A stretch of 61,492 bases of DNA, taken from NCBI GenBank assembly GCA_934177725.1, contig CAKPPO010000010.1:1-61492 (forward strand), given 5' to 3'. Position numbers and translations under genes: made by a program. Under the pieces are notes generated by a model, which was not told the DNA's origin, made no database searches, and saw only the letters and a program-made list of their open reading frames with translations. Below are positions 17,217 through 26,802 of the stretch, in pieces. The stretch comes from an uncultured Clostridia bacterium. GTDB taxonomy: Bacteria > Bacillota > Clostridia > TANB77 > CAG-508. Position 1 is the stretch's first letter, and each line of letters opens with the position of its first letter.

Positions 17217-18329
17217 TTATATGTAATTAATTTGGCTTTCACTTTCTTTTGCTGAATCTATATATTCTTCTAATTTTTTCGTAGTTCCTTCTAGTGCTGT
17301 TCCTTTATAATAAGTAGTAACAGCTATATTAATTTTAGGACTAACCATTTGTGGTTCTTCATCTTCAAATACGTCTTCTTCTGCCTGTTCTACTTCTACG
17401 CTTTCTATATTTTTCTTTATATCTGTAATAAATTCTGTTACTCCCTCTATGTCAACTCCCGTAAATGCTATTACAAATTTTGGCCCCATATATCTTACAA
17501 ATACATATTCTGATGATATATTTTGTTTTATTACATCACTTACTTTCGAAATAACATCATTTCCTGTATGTCTTCCATATTCTTCGTTAATGTCCATTAT
17601 ATTTATAATTTTAAACATACATATAGTGGAAGTATCATACTGGTCTATTATTCTTTTTCCTTCGCCATATAGATACTCTTCTGATTTTAATCCTGTAAAT
17701 TCATCTTCTCTAACTATATTTTCTATTACATTTTGTTTTTCTATTGTTTTAATTACAGAAATTATATTGTTTTTTACTACTTCTAGTATTGTTGTATCTA
17801 TTTGGTCAAAATCATGTGGAAGTCCACTTTCTATAATCCAATATCCTATATATATATTATCTATATATAGTGGGAAAAACATAGCTGATTTTGCTCTTCC
17901 GAATTCCATCTTTTGATAAGGAAGTCTTTCTCCTTCCTTCTCTACTGTAATATATTTAGGAGTTGCTGTTTGAATACTATCCCTAAAAATTTCTTCTGAA
18001 TGTAGATTTTTTAAAGTTTCCCAATGTTTACTATCAACATTTGTTGCTTTAATTGTGTATTCTGCACCATCATACACTACTATTGTAGAATACTTTATAT
18101 CATATTTTTCAATTAATATATTGTTTATTTTCTTTATTTTTTCATCTGGTGTTTTTTCTTCGCTAATAGTATCCATAAATTCTTGTAGCACATTTAAACT
18201 TACTACTTTTTGGTTTAAGTTACTAAAAGTATCTATCTTCTTATGAACTGACATATTGTATAACATTAGAAATACAATAATAACTACTAATAATATGATG
18301 ACGGCTATAATCAAATTTAGCACCTCCAT
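17217..18329 (-). CDS. Membrane protein with GAF and degenerate GGDEF domains
   Basis: A 370-residue protein with one N-terminal transmembrane helix (about 5-27), a GAF-like domain (about 50-205) and a GGDEF-like domain (about 210-365). The diguanylate cyclase entry block is recognisable (DEFTGLKSEEYLYGEG), but the active site reads YMGPKF instead of GGDEF and the nearby acidic residues are altered. It is therefore probably a catalytically dead nucleotide or protein sensor. The ORF follows the 772-aa ParA-like gene by 18 bp and likely shares its operon. Confidence 0.75.
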   Translation of the reverse strand: MEVLNLIIAVIILLVVIIVFLMLYNMSVHKKIDTFSNLNQKVVSLNVLQEFMDTISEEKTPDEKIKKINNILIEKYDIKYSTIVVYDGAEYTIKATNVDSKHWETLKNLHSEEIFRDSIQTATPKYITVEKEGERLPYQKMEFGRAKSAMFFPLYIDNIYIGYWIIESGLPHDFDQIDTTILEVVKNNIISVIKTIEKQNVIENIVREDEFTGLKSEEYLYGEGKRIIDQYDTSTICMFKIINIMDINEEYGRHTGNDVISKVSDVIKQNISSEYVFVRYMGPKFVIAFTGVDIEGVTEFITDIKKNIESVEVEQAEEDVFEDEEPQMVSPKINIAVTTYYKGTALEGTTKKLEEYIDSAKESESQINYI

Positions 18330-18347
18330 TTTTTTGCTATTTTTATT

Positions 18348-20666
18348 TTAATAATTTCTTTTCATTTTGTCTAAAGTAGAATTCATATCACTAGAAAATG
18401 AATTATTAGCATATTTGTTATATTTAGGATTACTATATTTTGCTTTATTACTTGTTGAATTTCCTATTACAGGATATACCATATTAGCTAGTTTCTTTAA
18501 TGACGCAATAAACTCTTTTGTATATCCATTTAATGATATGTTACAATTTATTAGACCTTCTAAATATTTTGCATATACTTGTCCATCAAATGGAACTACA
18601 CAATATTGAATTGTTTCTCTATTAAACAATTCTGTCATAAATGACATTGCAGGATCATTGTAAAATGCCATTCCTCCTATAATTGCCTTTTCTGTAACTC
18701 CTCTTACTTTTGTATATTTATTAATAACTGCTCTTAATTTATTTGGTTCTAACACACCTTTCGCTTTTAATTCTCTTAAATAAGCTGTTAAAGGTTGAAT
18801 TGTAAGTACATCCATACTTTGTACTAAATATATTTCGCTTGCCTTTTTCAAATAATCATATTGTGTAGAAAAATCACAATCCAATAGTACTAAAGCATAA
18901 TTTTCTACTAGAGTTTCTAATATTGAATTACTATCGTGTGTAGCGTCTTCCTCTCCTGGTAATGATGTGTATACATCTAAGTTATTATTTACCTTTATTC
19001 CTTGTGCAATTCCTTGGCTCAATTTTTCTCTACAATCATATGCTATTTTTCTTAATTCCTCTTCATTTTTTGTATAAATATAATATGAATTTCTATTTTC
19101 TGTTAAATCTAAAATTGCTGTTTTTATTCCTTGGTTTGATAATACTTCTGCTAAATTATTTATTAGGAATGATGTTCCATTTTTTGGCGTTCCTATAAAC
19201 GCTACTATTTTCTTATCTTTAGTCAATAAATTTTCTAAGTTTGAAGATGTTTCTCCATAATTTTGTAAATGTGACTCATTTGGCTTAGTATTAAAAAAGT
19301 CATTCTCTTCATTGTTTGAATTATAACTATTAACATTATAATTATTATTCATAATAGTTGGAGTTTCTTCTTCATTTTCTGTGCTCCAGCCTGGAAGAAT
19401 AGTTTCCTCTTCGTTTTGTTCTTCAGCATAATTGTTTTGTTCTACATCTTCAAATTCTGGCAATATTTCATCATCAAATCCAGGAAGTACAGTATCTTCT
19501 TCGAATTGAGGAATATTATTTTGTTCTTCTGTATCAAATCCTGGTAACATAGTTTCTTCCTCTTCACTATTGCTATCATCTATTGTTGGTAATGGATTCT
19601 TTCTAGGTCTTCCTCTTCCTTTTTTTACTTTTTCCTCTTCTACTGGTGTACTTTCTATTTGAATTTTTCTAGGTCTTCCCCTTCTTTTCTTTTGTTCTTC
19701 ATTTGCTTTAGGTATGATTTCTTCATTTTCTAAGTTTGCCATATCTATATTCTCCGTATTCTGTTCTAGAATTTCTTTTGTTTTTTCTGGTTTTACAACT
19801 TTTTGAACTCTCTTTACTGTATTAGCAGATGGAATAATAACTGGTTTAGTTAGTTTCTTTTCTCCACTTGGAATAGATTCTACCTTTATTCCATCATTAC
19901 TAATCGTTTTACTTATATTATTGTTTAATTTTGTTTTGTTTTGCTCTCCATATCTTGATGAATTTACTTTTCCAAATGACATCAGTTGTTGATATTTAGG
20001 ACTATTTGCCTCCAAAACTGCTTTAACATTTAATGGTAAAAATTTTATAATAACTTTTAGTTGTTGATCTGTATATTGTGATGCTATACTATCAAAACTT
20101 TCTACATATCTCTCCTCATTTCTACCTAAACGTTTGTAATGTGCTAATATATTTTGAATTTCTGTTTCACTAACATTTGCCTCATTTTCTGGTCTATACT
20201 CTACATCATTTGAATCTATCTTATAATAAATTTTAGCTTCCTTTTTTGTTCTTGGTTTTTGAATTAATTTACATACTTCTTCTATACTTCTGTCTTGTCC
20301 AAGTAATGCACTATAAATACCAATTCCAAATAATTTAATTAATAAATTATCTGATTTAGTACGTCTATCTGTTGCAATTAGTATAACTGGAATATCCTCA
20401 CCTGCAGTAGTAGAAGCCTCATCTGAAATATTGTCTAATTTTTCAAATATAAAATTATCTATTGTTTCATAATTATTATTAGTAAAAGGCTCCAAATCTT
20501 CACTTATAACAATACGATCATAAGATTTATCTTTTTGCAACTCCTTTATGATAGCATTAAAATAATATACATTTTTACCTACAATTATTTCTTTATACAT
20601 TTGTTGATATTTTTTAATAATTGTTTCTGAAATAGATTCATTACTCACTGCAAATAAAACTTTCAT
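18348..20666 (-). CDS. Large protein with AT-hooks, LPGF repeats and a ParA/TadZ-like C-terminal domain
   Basis: A 772-residue protein. The N-terminal ~140 residues look receiver-like (alternating strands and helices, VILIATD near 94-100), followed by a helical region. Two AT-hook-like RGRPRK motifs stand at 329-334 and 351-356. An acidic linker repeats T(M/V/I)LPG(F/W) at 372-377, 392-397 and 422-427. The C-terminal half is SIMIBI/ParA-like: a degenerate P-loop (FIGTPKNGTSF, 490-500), a second strand (TAILDL), and a Walker B-like VLLDCDFST. The layout resembles TadZ/CpaE, with a pseudo-receiver followed by an ATPase fold. It lies 4 bp after the two-TM gene. The AT-hooks suggest contact with DNA or another polyanion. 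Confidence 0.65.
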   Translation of the reverse strand: MKVLFAVSNESISETIIKKYQQMYKEIIVGKNVYYFNAIIKELQKDKSYDRIVISEDLEPFTNNNYETIDNFIFEKLDNISDEASTTAGEDIPVILIATDRRTKSDNLLIKLFGIGIYSALLGQDRSIEEVCKLIQKPRTKKEAKIYYKIDSNDVEYRPENEANVSETEIQNILAHYKRLGRNEERYVESFDSIASQYTDQQLKVIIKFLPLNVKAVLEANSPKYQQLMSFGKVNSSRYGEQNKTKLNNNISKTISNDGIKVESIPSGEKKLTKPVIIPSANTVKRVQKVVKPEKTKEILEQNTENIDMANLENEEIIPKANEEQKKRRGRPRKIQIESTPVEEEKVKKGRGRPRKNPLPTIDDSNSEEEETMLPGFDTEEQNNIPQFEEDTVLPGFDDEILPEFEDVEQNNYAEEQNEEETILPGWSTENEEETPTIMNNNYNVNSYNSNNEENDFFNTKPNESHLQNYGETSSNLENLLTKDKKIVAFIGTPKNGTSFLINNLAEVLSNQGIKTAILDLTENRNSYYIYTKNEEELRKIAYDCREKLSQGIAQGIKVNNNLDVYTSLPGEEDATHDSNSILETLVENYALVLLDCDFSTQYDYLKKASEIYLVQSMDVLTIQPLTAYLRELKAKGVLEPNKLRAVINKYTKVRGVTEKAIIGGMAFYNDPAMSFMTELFNRETIQYCVVPFDGQVYAKYLEGLINCNISLNGYTKEFIASLKKLANMVYPVIGNSTSNKAKYSNPKYNKYANNSFSSDMNSTLDKMKRNY

Positions 20667-20670
20667 TTGT

Positions 20671-21108
20671 TTAACCCCTCCAACCTTTTACTACGATTGC
20701 AAATATTAATGGTAATACTTGCGCTATTACAAATATTGTAATAATTGAAATCATAATAGCAAAACCTTTATCTCTTGTGTCTAATTTACGAATACCTAAA
20801 ACATATTGGTAAATAGCACTAATAGCTATTCCTACAAAGCAAAATGGAATACTATATATCTGTACTTTATTTAATATGTATGCTGTTAATCCGTATGTTT
20901 CTGAACCATATGCTGCTTGATAATCTTCTAAAGTTTTTTTCTCATTATCTTTTATTTCTACTAGTTGACTCATTGTTTCACTTTGTTTTACTTCTTTTGA
21001 TATTGAATTTGTTGTTTTTGTATTAACTGCGTTTGTATTTGTTGCAAATACTGTTGTAGTAGAGAACAAGCAAGCAATAATAGCAAAAACTATACTTATT
21101 TTCTTCAT
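20671..21108 (-). CDS. Secreted two-TM protein, VirB2/TrbC-like topology
   Basis: A 145-residue protein with a clear signal peptide (MKKISIVFAIIACLFSTTTVFA, cleavage near residue 22), a polar segment, and two hydrophobic helices near residues 80-100 and 112-138. The topology resembles pilin-like VirB2/TrbC subunits or small secretion-channel proteins. It is the first gene of the operon that includes the 772-aa ParA-like protein. The pilin assignment is weak and rests on shape and context. Confidence 0.4.
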   Translation of the reverse strand: MKKISIVFAIIACLFSTTTVFATNTNAVNTKTTNSISKEVKQSETMSQLVEIKDNEKKTLEDYQAAYGSETYGLTAYILNKVQIYSIPFCFVGIAISAIYQYVLGIRKLDTRDKGFAIMISIITIFVIAQVLPLIFAIVVKGWRG

Positions 21109-21341
21109 TTATAGTTGCCCCTTTCTAGCACTTCCTATTTTTTACTTTTCTGGCACAAATTATACTTATATTATAATACAATATTATCAAAAAAATAGCA
21201 AGAAAATATGAATATTTTTTTTATTTTCTTTTAGGGAAATTGGATTTATTACAATTTTTTATCGTATTTCTTCATATTTATATTTAAAGCGAAATATACT
21301 TACAATATAGTTTGTACAGAAAGGATATTGGAATTTATTTT

Positions 21342-21800
21342 ATGAAAAATTTTTGGTTATATGCTAAATCTATTTTTGTTCCTTTATTAATAGGAGGAGT
21401 AGTTGGACTTATTATTTCTAAATTTATGGATTATTCTACTCTTGTTAAACCTCCTTTAGCGCCACCTAGTATTTTATTTCCTATAGTGTGGACGATTTTA
21501 TATATTTTAATGGGAATTTCTTACGGAATTCTTAAAAGTAACTATAAAACAGATATGGACATTAAGTTTATTTATTATTTGCAATTAGGAGTTAATGCAT
21601 TATGGTCAATCTTTTTCTTCGTTTTTAAATTAAGACTATTTTCTTTTATTTGGATACTTTTACTTGTATTACTTTTAATTATTATGATTATAAAATTCTA
21701 TCAAAAGAATAAATTAGCAGGGCTTTTACAAATACCTTATCTTTTATGGGTACTATTTGCTTCTTATCTAAATTTAGGTTTTTATTTGTTAAATAAGTAA
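21342..21800 (+). CDS. TspO/MBR family membrane protein
   Basis: Tryptophan-rich sensory protein/translocator family with five transmembrane helices that binds porphyrins and related ligands. The hallmark KPPLAPPSILFPIVWTILY is near residues 35-53, with WSIFFF and a C-terminal WVLFASYLNLGFYLLN. I chose ATG 21342 (MKNFWLY) with GGAA upstream; a TTG ten codons earlier is possible. It is one of the few plus-strand genes and converges on sigK across a bidirectional terminator. Confidence 0.9.
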   Translation: MKNFWLYAKSIFVPLLIGGVVGLIISKFMDYSTLVKPPLAPPSILFPIVWTILYILMGISYGILKSNYKTDMDIKFIYYLQLGVNALWSIFFFVFKLRLFSFIWILLLVLLLIIMIIKFYQKNKLAGLLQIPYLLWVLFASYLNLGFYLLNK

Positions 21801-21881
21801 TTCTACTATTATAAATTATAAATTTTTGCAACGTTAATATTAATATTAAATTTGTTTAAATATCTTGATACAAAAAAGTAA

Positions 21882-21917
21882 CCCCACCATATTAAACTTC
21901 TTTCTAATATGGTGGGG
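21882..21917. terminator. Bidirectional terminator between tspO and sigK
   Basis: A perfect 13-bp stem (CCCCACCATATTA at 21882-21894 and its complement at 21905-21917) with T-rich sequence on both sides. It serves converging transcripts. Confidence 0.9.
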
Positions 21918-21969
21918 CATTTTATTTAATAGCACATTTTGTTTGTTACAGTATTCACTTTTTTTCATT

Positions 21970-22668
21970 CTATTCTTTTATTTCCTTGGCAAGTTTTCCT
22001 ATTGCCTTTGTCTCTATTCTAGAAACATATGAACGTGATATTCCCATCATTTTTGCAATCTGATTTTGTGTTTTGGGTTTATTGCCATATAATCCAAATC
22101 TCATTTCTATTATCAATTTTTCTCTATCTTTTAATACTAACTTCATTTTTTCATATAATTTTTTCACTTTCATTTTCAAATCAACTTCATCTTCTATATT
22201 TTTTTCGCTATTTTCTAATACGTCTTTTAACGTTACTGTGTTATCATCTTTATCTTTTCCTATTGTATCTTCTAAAGAAACTTCTGCACCTATCTTTTTT
22301 GTACTTCTTAAATGCATTAAAATTTCATTATCTATGCATCTAGAAACATATGTAGATAATTTAACGTTTTTGCTTGGTTTAAAACTATTTATTCCTTTTA
22401 TTAAACCTATTGTCCCTATAGAAATTAAATCATCTTGTGAAACTTTTGTTGCCATATATTTTTTAGAAACATGCGCAACTAATCTTAAGTTTCTTTCTAT
22501 CAATATGTTTCTTGCTTCTTCATCTCCTTGACTTAGTTTTTCTAAATATAAAGTTTCTTCTTCGGCAGTCAATGGCTCTGGAAACAATTGATTATTTGAA
22601 ATATAACCTACAAGGAATACCGCTCCTTGTAAAAATGTTAAAAAACCTGAAAGAGTAAGGGCTAGCAT
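21970..22668 (-). CDS. sigK: Sporulation sigma factor SigK
   Basis: Late mother-cell sigma factor of endospore formers. The 232-residue protein starts with a hydrophobic pro-sequence (LSGFLTFLQGAVFLVGY, about 6-22) of the kind cleaved by SpoIVFB. Then come region 2 (RNLRLVAHVSKKY, DLISIGTIGLIKGINSF, STYVSRCIDNEILM) and region 4 (MRFGLYGNKPKTQNQIAKMMGISRSYVSRIE). The frame is continuous, with no skin-type insertion. GGAGG precedes the ATG. Confidence 0.95.
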   Translation of the reverse strand: MLALTLSGFLTFLQGAVFLVGYISNNQLFPEPLTAEEETLYLEKLSQGDEEARNILIERNLRLVAHVSKKYMATKVSQDDLISIGTIGLIKGINSFKPSKNVKLSTYVSRCIDNEILMHLRSTKKIGAEVSLEDTIGKDKDDNTVTLKDVLENSEKNIEDEVDLKMKVKKLYEKMKLVLKDREKLIIEMRFGLYGNKPKTQNQIAKMMGISRSYVSRIETKAIGKLAKEIKE

Positions 22669-22737
22669 ACAAGCACCTCCATTTTTTTACTATACCAAAT
22701 TATATGTGTAAAAAAAATAAAAGTGCCTGACCCCTAA

Positions 22738-22776
22738 AATAATACATGCATAGACATACTAAATGCATGTATTATT
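22738..22776 (-). terminator. Terminator of nagZ
   Basis: A 14-bp inverted repeat (AATAATACATGCAT and its complement) overlaps the nagZ stop codon and is followed on the minus strand by TTTTAGGGG. A GTGCCTGACCCC fragment lies just beyond it. Confidence 0.6.
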
Positions 22777-23852
22777 TACAAATTATTATTTAGTTCTTCT
22801 ATCTGTTTATTAATTTCATTAATTTCAAATCCATTTGTTTTTTCATCTGTTATATTATATTTTTCTTTTATATTTATAATTTTTTCTACGCTTTTATCTA
22901 TTCTTTCCTCAGGTATTTTTCCTTTATTTACTTGACTAATTATATATTTTATGATTTTATCTACCTTTTTGTATGAAAGACCTATCATAACTATGTCATT
23001 GCCTGCTAAAATTGCTCTTTTAACTGCTCTTTTCATATTATAATGTAATCTAATTGCCATCATTTTCATATCGTCTGTAATTATTAGCCCACTGTAATTA
23101 TATTTTTCTATCAAATATTTTTGAATTACTTTTTTAGAAAGTGAAGCAGTATATTTTCTATCTACATCTTTTATAATAAGATGTCCCACCATTATTGCAT
23201 CTGCCCCATTTTTTATTGCTACTTCAAAAGGTTGCATATCTTCTTTTTCTAAGATTTCAATCTTTTCTTTTATCTTTGGAATTCTAAAATGTGAATCCTT
23301 TTTCGTAAGTCCATGACCAGGAAAATGTTTTATTACTGATATAACATTATTTTGTTGTAATTGTTTCATAACCTCTATGCCATATTTTTCTACATCTTCC
23401 TTGTTTTCTCCGTAGCACCTATCACCTATTGCATGCTTTTCTTTAAATCTTCTTATATCTAATATAGGAGCATAATCCATAGATATACCAGTTTTGTCTA
23501 GCATTTTTCCTATAATATTTCCTGATTCTTTAACTAGTTCTACATCTTTTGAATTTGCAAATTTTGTAGCACTTTTTAAGTTTAAAATTTCAGAAGGCAT
23601 ACGATTTACTCTTCCTCCCTCTTGGTCCACACTAATAGTTACAGGAATTCTATTTTCTCTATTTATTTCTTTTATATTGTTTATTAATTCTAGCATTTGC
23701 TCATAATTGTTATAATTCTTTTTGTAAATAATTATTCCACCTATTTTTAGCTTTTTTATAATTTTATTAACTTCTTCTTGTTCTTTATCTTCCAAACCTA
23801 CTATGAACATTTGTCCAATTTTTTCTTCTAAACTTAGTTCTTTTATATCCAT
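22776..23852 (-). CDS. nagZ: Beta-N-acetylhexosaminidase NagZ (GH3)
   Basis: Removes N-acetylglucosamine from peptidoglycan fragments. The GH3 signature KHFPGHG is at 175-181 with DSH at 186-188, the catalytic His-Asp dyad of the NagZ subgroup. The nucleophile region LIITDDMKM is at 256-264. SVDQEGGRVNR (74-84) is the substrate loop. No signal peptide is seen, so it is cytosolic and likely works in wall recycling. At 358 residues it is a single-domain enzyme. Confidence 0.92.
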   Translation of the reverse strand: MDIKELSLEEKIGQMFIVGLEDKEQEEVNKIIKKLKIGGIIIYKKNYNNYEQMLELINNIKEINRENRIPVTISVDQEGGRVNRMPSEILNLKSATKFANSKDVELVKESGNIIGKMLDKTGISMDYAPILDIRRFKEKHAIGDRCYGENKEDVEKYGIEVMKQLQQNNVISVIKHFPGHGLTKKDSHFRIPKIKEKIEILEKEDMQPFEVAIKNGADAIMVGHLIIKDVDRKYTASLSKKVIQKYLIEKYNYSGLIITDDMKMMAIRLHYNMKRAVKRAILAGNDIVMIGLSYKKVDKIIKYIISQVNKGKIPEERIDKSVEKIINIKEKYNITDEKTNGFEINEINKQIEELNNNL

Positions 23853-24042
23853 ATTTATACCTATCCTTTACTAATTTCAATTTTATCATATACTTAATTT
23901 TCATACAATATTTTTCGTCAATTTACTCATATAATATTTTTTCGAAGAATATTTTTATATTGTAGTTAATATCAAATATAAAAGCATAGTTTGGAAGATT
24001 ATATTTTTCTATTTTTATGTTTAAGCAAAAAGGAATGGTTTT

Positions 24043-24837
24043 ATGGATTTTCTACTTTCTATAGGTAAGGGAATTTTAATAGGTATAGGAGCTGTAGTTC
24101 CCGGAATTAGTAGTGGTGTTTTATGTGTTATTTTTGGAATTTACGAAAAATTAATTGATAGTGTTTTAGGTATTTTTAAAGATTTCAAAAAGAATATAAC
24201 ATTTTTACTTCCTATTATCTTAGGTATTATAATAGGTTTTCTTTTGTTTGGAAATATTCTAAACTATGCTTTTACCAATTTTGAAGCTGAATGTAAATTG
24301 TTGTTTTTAGGTCTTATTTTAGGTTCTGTTCCTTCTTTAGTAAAAGATACAAATTCAAAAAATCCCTTTAGACTTCATTATTTAATATATACTCTTTCTG
24401 CATTTTTACTTGGTCTTCTTTTGTTTTTATTAGAAAATAAAATGACTAATTTAAGTTTTATAAGTAATTGTAATGTTATTTATCTTTTTTTTGCTGGTAT
24501 TGTAATGTCAGCTGGAATTGTTATTCCTGGTGTAAGTAGTACTGTACTTTTAATGTGTTTTGGAATTTATGAAGTATATCTTCAATCATTAGCAACCTTA
24601 GATTTAGGTGTTCTAATACCTATGGGAATTGGCTGTTTAGTTGGAGGTTTTATATTTTTGTTGCTTATTAGATTTTTATTTAAAAAGTTTTACACTCAAA
24701 CATCTTACTCTATTATTGGTTTTGTATTAGGAAGTATTTTTGTGCTAATTCCTAGCACTTTTACTTTTACATCTGTTATTTTGTTTTTACTTGGTTTTAT
24801 TGTTGCATTTAAGTTAGAAAATTTAAAGAAATGTTAG
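24043..24837 (+). CDS. DUF368 polyprenyl-phosphate transporter (PopT-like)
   Basis: A 264-residue polytopic protein with the DUF368 signature repeated in both halves: GIGAVVPGISSGVLCVIFGIYE (about 15-36) and GIVIPGVSSTVLLMCFGIYE (about 165-184). DUF368 proteins were identified as undecaprenyl-phosphate flippases that recycle the lipid carrier for cell-wall synthesis. Plus strand, own transcription unit, terminator downstream. Confidence 0.9.
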   Translation: MDFLLSIGKGILIGIGAVVPGISSGVLCVIFGIYEKLIDSVLGIFKDFKKNITFLLPIILGIIIGFLLFGNILNYAFTNFEAECKLLFLGLILGSVPSLVKDTNSKNPFRLHYLIYTLSAFLLGLLLFLLENKMTNLSFISNCNVIYLFFAGIVMSAGIVIPGVSSTVLLMCFGIYEVYLQSLATLDLGVLIPMGIGCLVGGFIFLLLIRFLFKKFYTQTSYSIIGFVLGSIFVLIPSTFTFTSVILFLLGFIVAFKLENLKKC

Positions 24838-24925
24838 TTAATATAATTTAATATTGTTGTCTTTTTAACTTTTATTATTTACAAAAAATATAATTAAATT
24901 TCTGCGACTACTGAGAAAACATCAA

Positions 24926-24964
24926 AAAAATAGTGAGTTAGAATTTTTTTAATTCACTATTTTT
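24926..24964 (+). terminator. Terminator of the DUF368 gene
   Basis: An 11-bp stem (AAAAATAGTGA and its complement) about 90 bp after the stop, with T-rich flank. Confidence 0.65.
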
Positions 24965-25020
24965 CAATTATATTCATCATTTTATGCAAAGGACAAAATT
25001 GACCCGTCCCCAAATGTCCT

Positions 25021-26250
25021 TTATTTTTTTCTTCTTAAAATCCAATCTTTTTGAACTTCAATTGGTAGATGCATAATTACCTTTTGTTCTGCCTTTCCTG
25101 GGTTTACATGTGATATTTCTTCATTTGTATCTACATCCCATAGTTTATCTATTACAAATTTTACAGTTTCTATTTGTCCAGGAACTATAATTTCTAATTC
25201 ATCTCCAACTTGTAATTTATTTTTAATTTCAATTATAGTCTTATCTTGTACATTTTCTACTACTTTTCCGCCAAATTCATAGTCTGAATTATATTGTTTT
25301 CCTTCATATTCTTGAATATCTTTGTTATTTCTATCATTAAAATAGAATGTAGTTAAACCTCTTGTTTTTGTTTTTTCTAATTCTTTTAAGTATTTTGTAT
25401 AATCATAATTTTCAGGATCTTTCATATAATCATCTATTGCATTTCTATATGCATTAACTACTGAAGCTAAGTAATATTCTGTTTTTAGTCTTCCTTCAAT
25501 TTTTAAACTATCTACTCCCATTTCTACAATTTCAGGAATTTCTTTCACTAAACACATATCTTTTGATGAAAAAATGTAAGTTCCTTTATCATCATGTTCT
25601 ACTGGCATTAGGTTTCCTGGTTTGTTTGTTTCTTCTACATAAACATTATATGCCCATCTGCAACTTTGTGCGCAGTCTCCTAAGTTTGCGCTTCTTCCTG
25701 CTAAGAAATCACTTAAAAAACATCTTCCTGAATATCCAAAACAAATTGCTCCGTGAATGAATATTTCCACTTCTAAATCTTTAGGCTTATTTTCTATAAG
25801 TTCCTTTATTTGTTTTTTATTCATTTCACGTCCTAGTATTACACGTTTTGCTCCGTTTTTGTACCAAAAGTTTGCTGCATGATAGCTTATAGTATTAGCT
25901 TGTGTACTAATATGTAAAGGAATGTCTGGTGCATATTCTTTTAAAATATCTACTACTCCTCCATCTGCAACTATTATTCCGTCTACTTTTAATTCATTAA
26001 GCATTTTTGCTTGTTCTATAATTTCTTCATATCTATCATCCCAAGCATATATATTTATATTTGTATATACTTTTTTTCCTATTGAGTGTGCATATTTTAT
26101 TGTATTTGCTAGGTCATCATCTTTCATTTCAGCTCTTGTCCTTAAAGATAAGCTAGATGTACCTGCATATACTGCATCTGCTCCATACATAAATGCTATT
26201 TTTGCTTTTTCAAAAGACCCTGCTGGGGCTAATAATTCTGGTTTTTTCAT
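25021..26250 (-). CDS. U32-family protein, tRNA 5-hydroxyuridine synthase TrhP-like
   Basis: Peptidase family U32 member. The opening PELLAPAGSFEKAKIAFMYGADAVY and the signature EIFIHGAICFGYSGRCFLS followed by CAQSCRW are diagnostic; the cysteines can ligate an Fe-S cluster. Relatives (TrhP/YegQ, Bacillus YrrN/YrrO) hydroxylate U34 of tRNA from prephenate. The ATG at 26250 (MKKPELL) has an AAAGGA site; the ORF extends 27 codons upstream without support. TrmR, which acts on the TrhP product, is encoded 1.4 kb away. 409 residues. Confidence 0.85.
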   Translation of the reverse strand: MKKPELLAPAGSFEKAKIAFMYGADAVYAGTSSLSLRTRAEMKDDDLANTIKYAHSIGKKVYTNINIYAWDDRYEEIIEQAKMLNELKVDGIIVADGGVVDILKEYAPDIPLHISTQANTISYHAANFWYKNGAKRVILGREMNKKQIKELIENKPKDLEVEIFIHGAICFGYSGRCFLSDFLAGRSANLGDCAQSCRWAYNVYVEETNKPGNLMPVEHDDKGTYIFSSKDMCLVKEIPEIVEMGVDSLKIEGRLKTEYYLASVVNAYRNAIDDYMKDPENYDYTKYLKELEKTKTRGLTTFYFNDRNNKDIQEYEGKQYNSDYEFGGKVVENVQDKTIIEIKNKLQVGDELEIIVPGQIETVKFVIDKLWDVDTNEEISHVNPGKAEQKVIMHLPIEVQKDWILRRKK

Positions 26251-26369
26251 TTTTTTCTTCCTTTCAAAAGTACATGTATACTTTCTAATTTCTTTAAGTA
26301 TTATAGCATGTATCATTTTAAAAGTAAACACAAATTGCTATTCTGTCTAATTTAGACATACTAAAAAAA

Positions 26370-26657
26370 CTAGAAATTTTTGTATTTCTTTCTATGTATA
26401 ATTCTTTTTATTATCACATTTTTTTCTTTTTCCTTGATTTCATAAGAGATTAAAAACTTTTTATGGATTATAAATCTAATTGGACCTTCCTTATAAATTG
26501 AACCTATGTATGGAAAATCCTCTAAAATAAAAATTTTCTCAATGATTTTAATTATGGTTTTATTAGCTATAATTGGATTTTTTAACTTATATTTAATATA
26601 ATATTCCATTTGATTTAAATTGCTATTAGCTTTTTTCGTAATGTATATTTTGTAAAT
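26370..26657 (-). CDS. RelE/ParE-type toxin with no standard start codon
   Basis: From ATG 26609 the protein is only 79 residues and lacks the first strand of the ParE/RelE fold. In the same frame upstream the reading is YKIYITKKANSNLNQ, which is exactly the missing N-terminus, back to a TAG at 26675. No ATG, GTG or TTG exists in that stretch; candidates are ATT at 26657 or ATA at 26663. The core (KLKNPIIANKTI, FPYIGSIY, IRFIIHKKFLISYEI, IIKRIIHRKK) is typical. It overlaps the antitoxin-like gene. Either a rare start is used or the toxin start has been lost. Confidence 0.7.
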   Translation of the reverse strand: MYKIYITKKANSNLNQMEYYIKYKLKNPIIANKTIIKIIEKIFILEDFPYIGSIYKEGPIRFIIHKKFLISYEIKEKEKNVIIKRIIHRKKYKNF

Positions 26658-26802
26658 TGTTATTTTCTCTTTCTATTCTACTTAATATTCTTTTTGCAAC
26701 ATCATCAAACGAATATAATATATTTCCATTTTTTTCTTGTTCTTCATCCACTTTTGCTAATAATTGGTCTATTCTTTTTATTTCTTCTTGAGTAAAGTTC
26801 AT
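26626..26802 (-). CDS. Small antitoxin-like protein upstream of ParE-type toxin
   Basis: A 58-codon ORF (MNFTQEEIKRIDQLLAKVDEE..., ending NIHYEKS) with a GGAGG site 8 bases before the ATG. It is helical, charged and overlaps the start of the toxin frame, the usual antitoxin-first layout. No specific antitoxin family is recognised. Confidence 0.6.
   Translation of the reverse strand: MNFTQEEIKRIDQLLAKVDEEQEKNGNILYSFDDVAKRILSRIERENNNLQNIHYEKS

Noticed and set aside
17217..18329. Active diguanylate cyclase
   Set aside because: The GGDEF site reads MGPKF and key acidic residues are missing.
21970..22668. A skin-type insertion in sigK
   Set aside because: The frame is continuous from pro-sequence to region 4.2.
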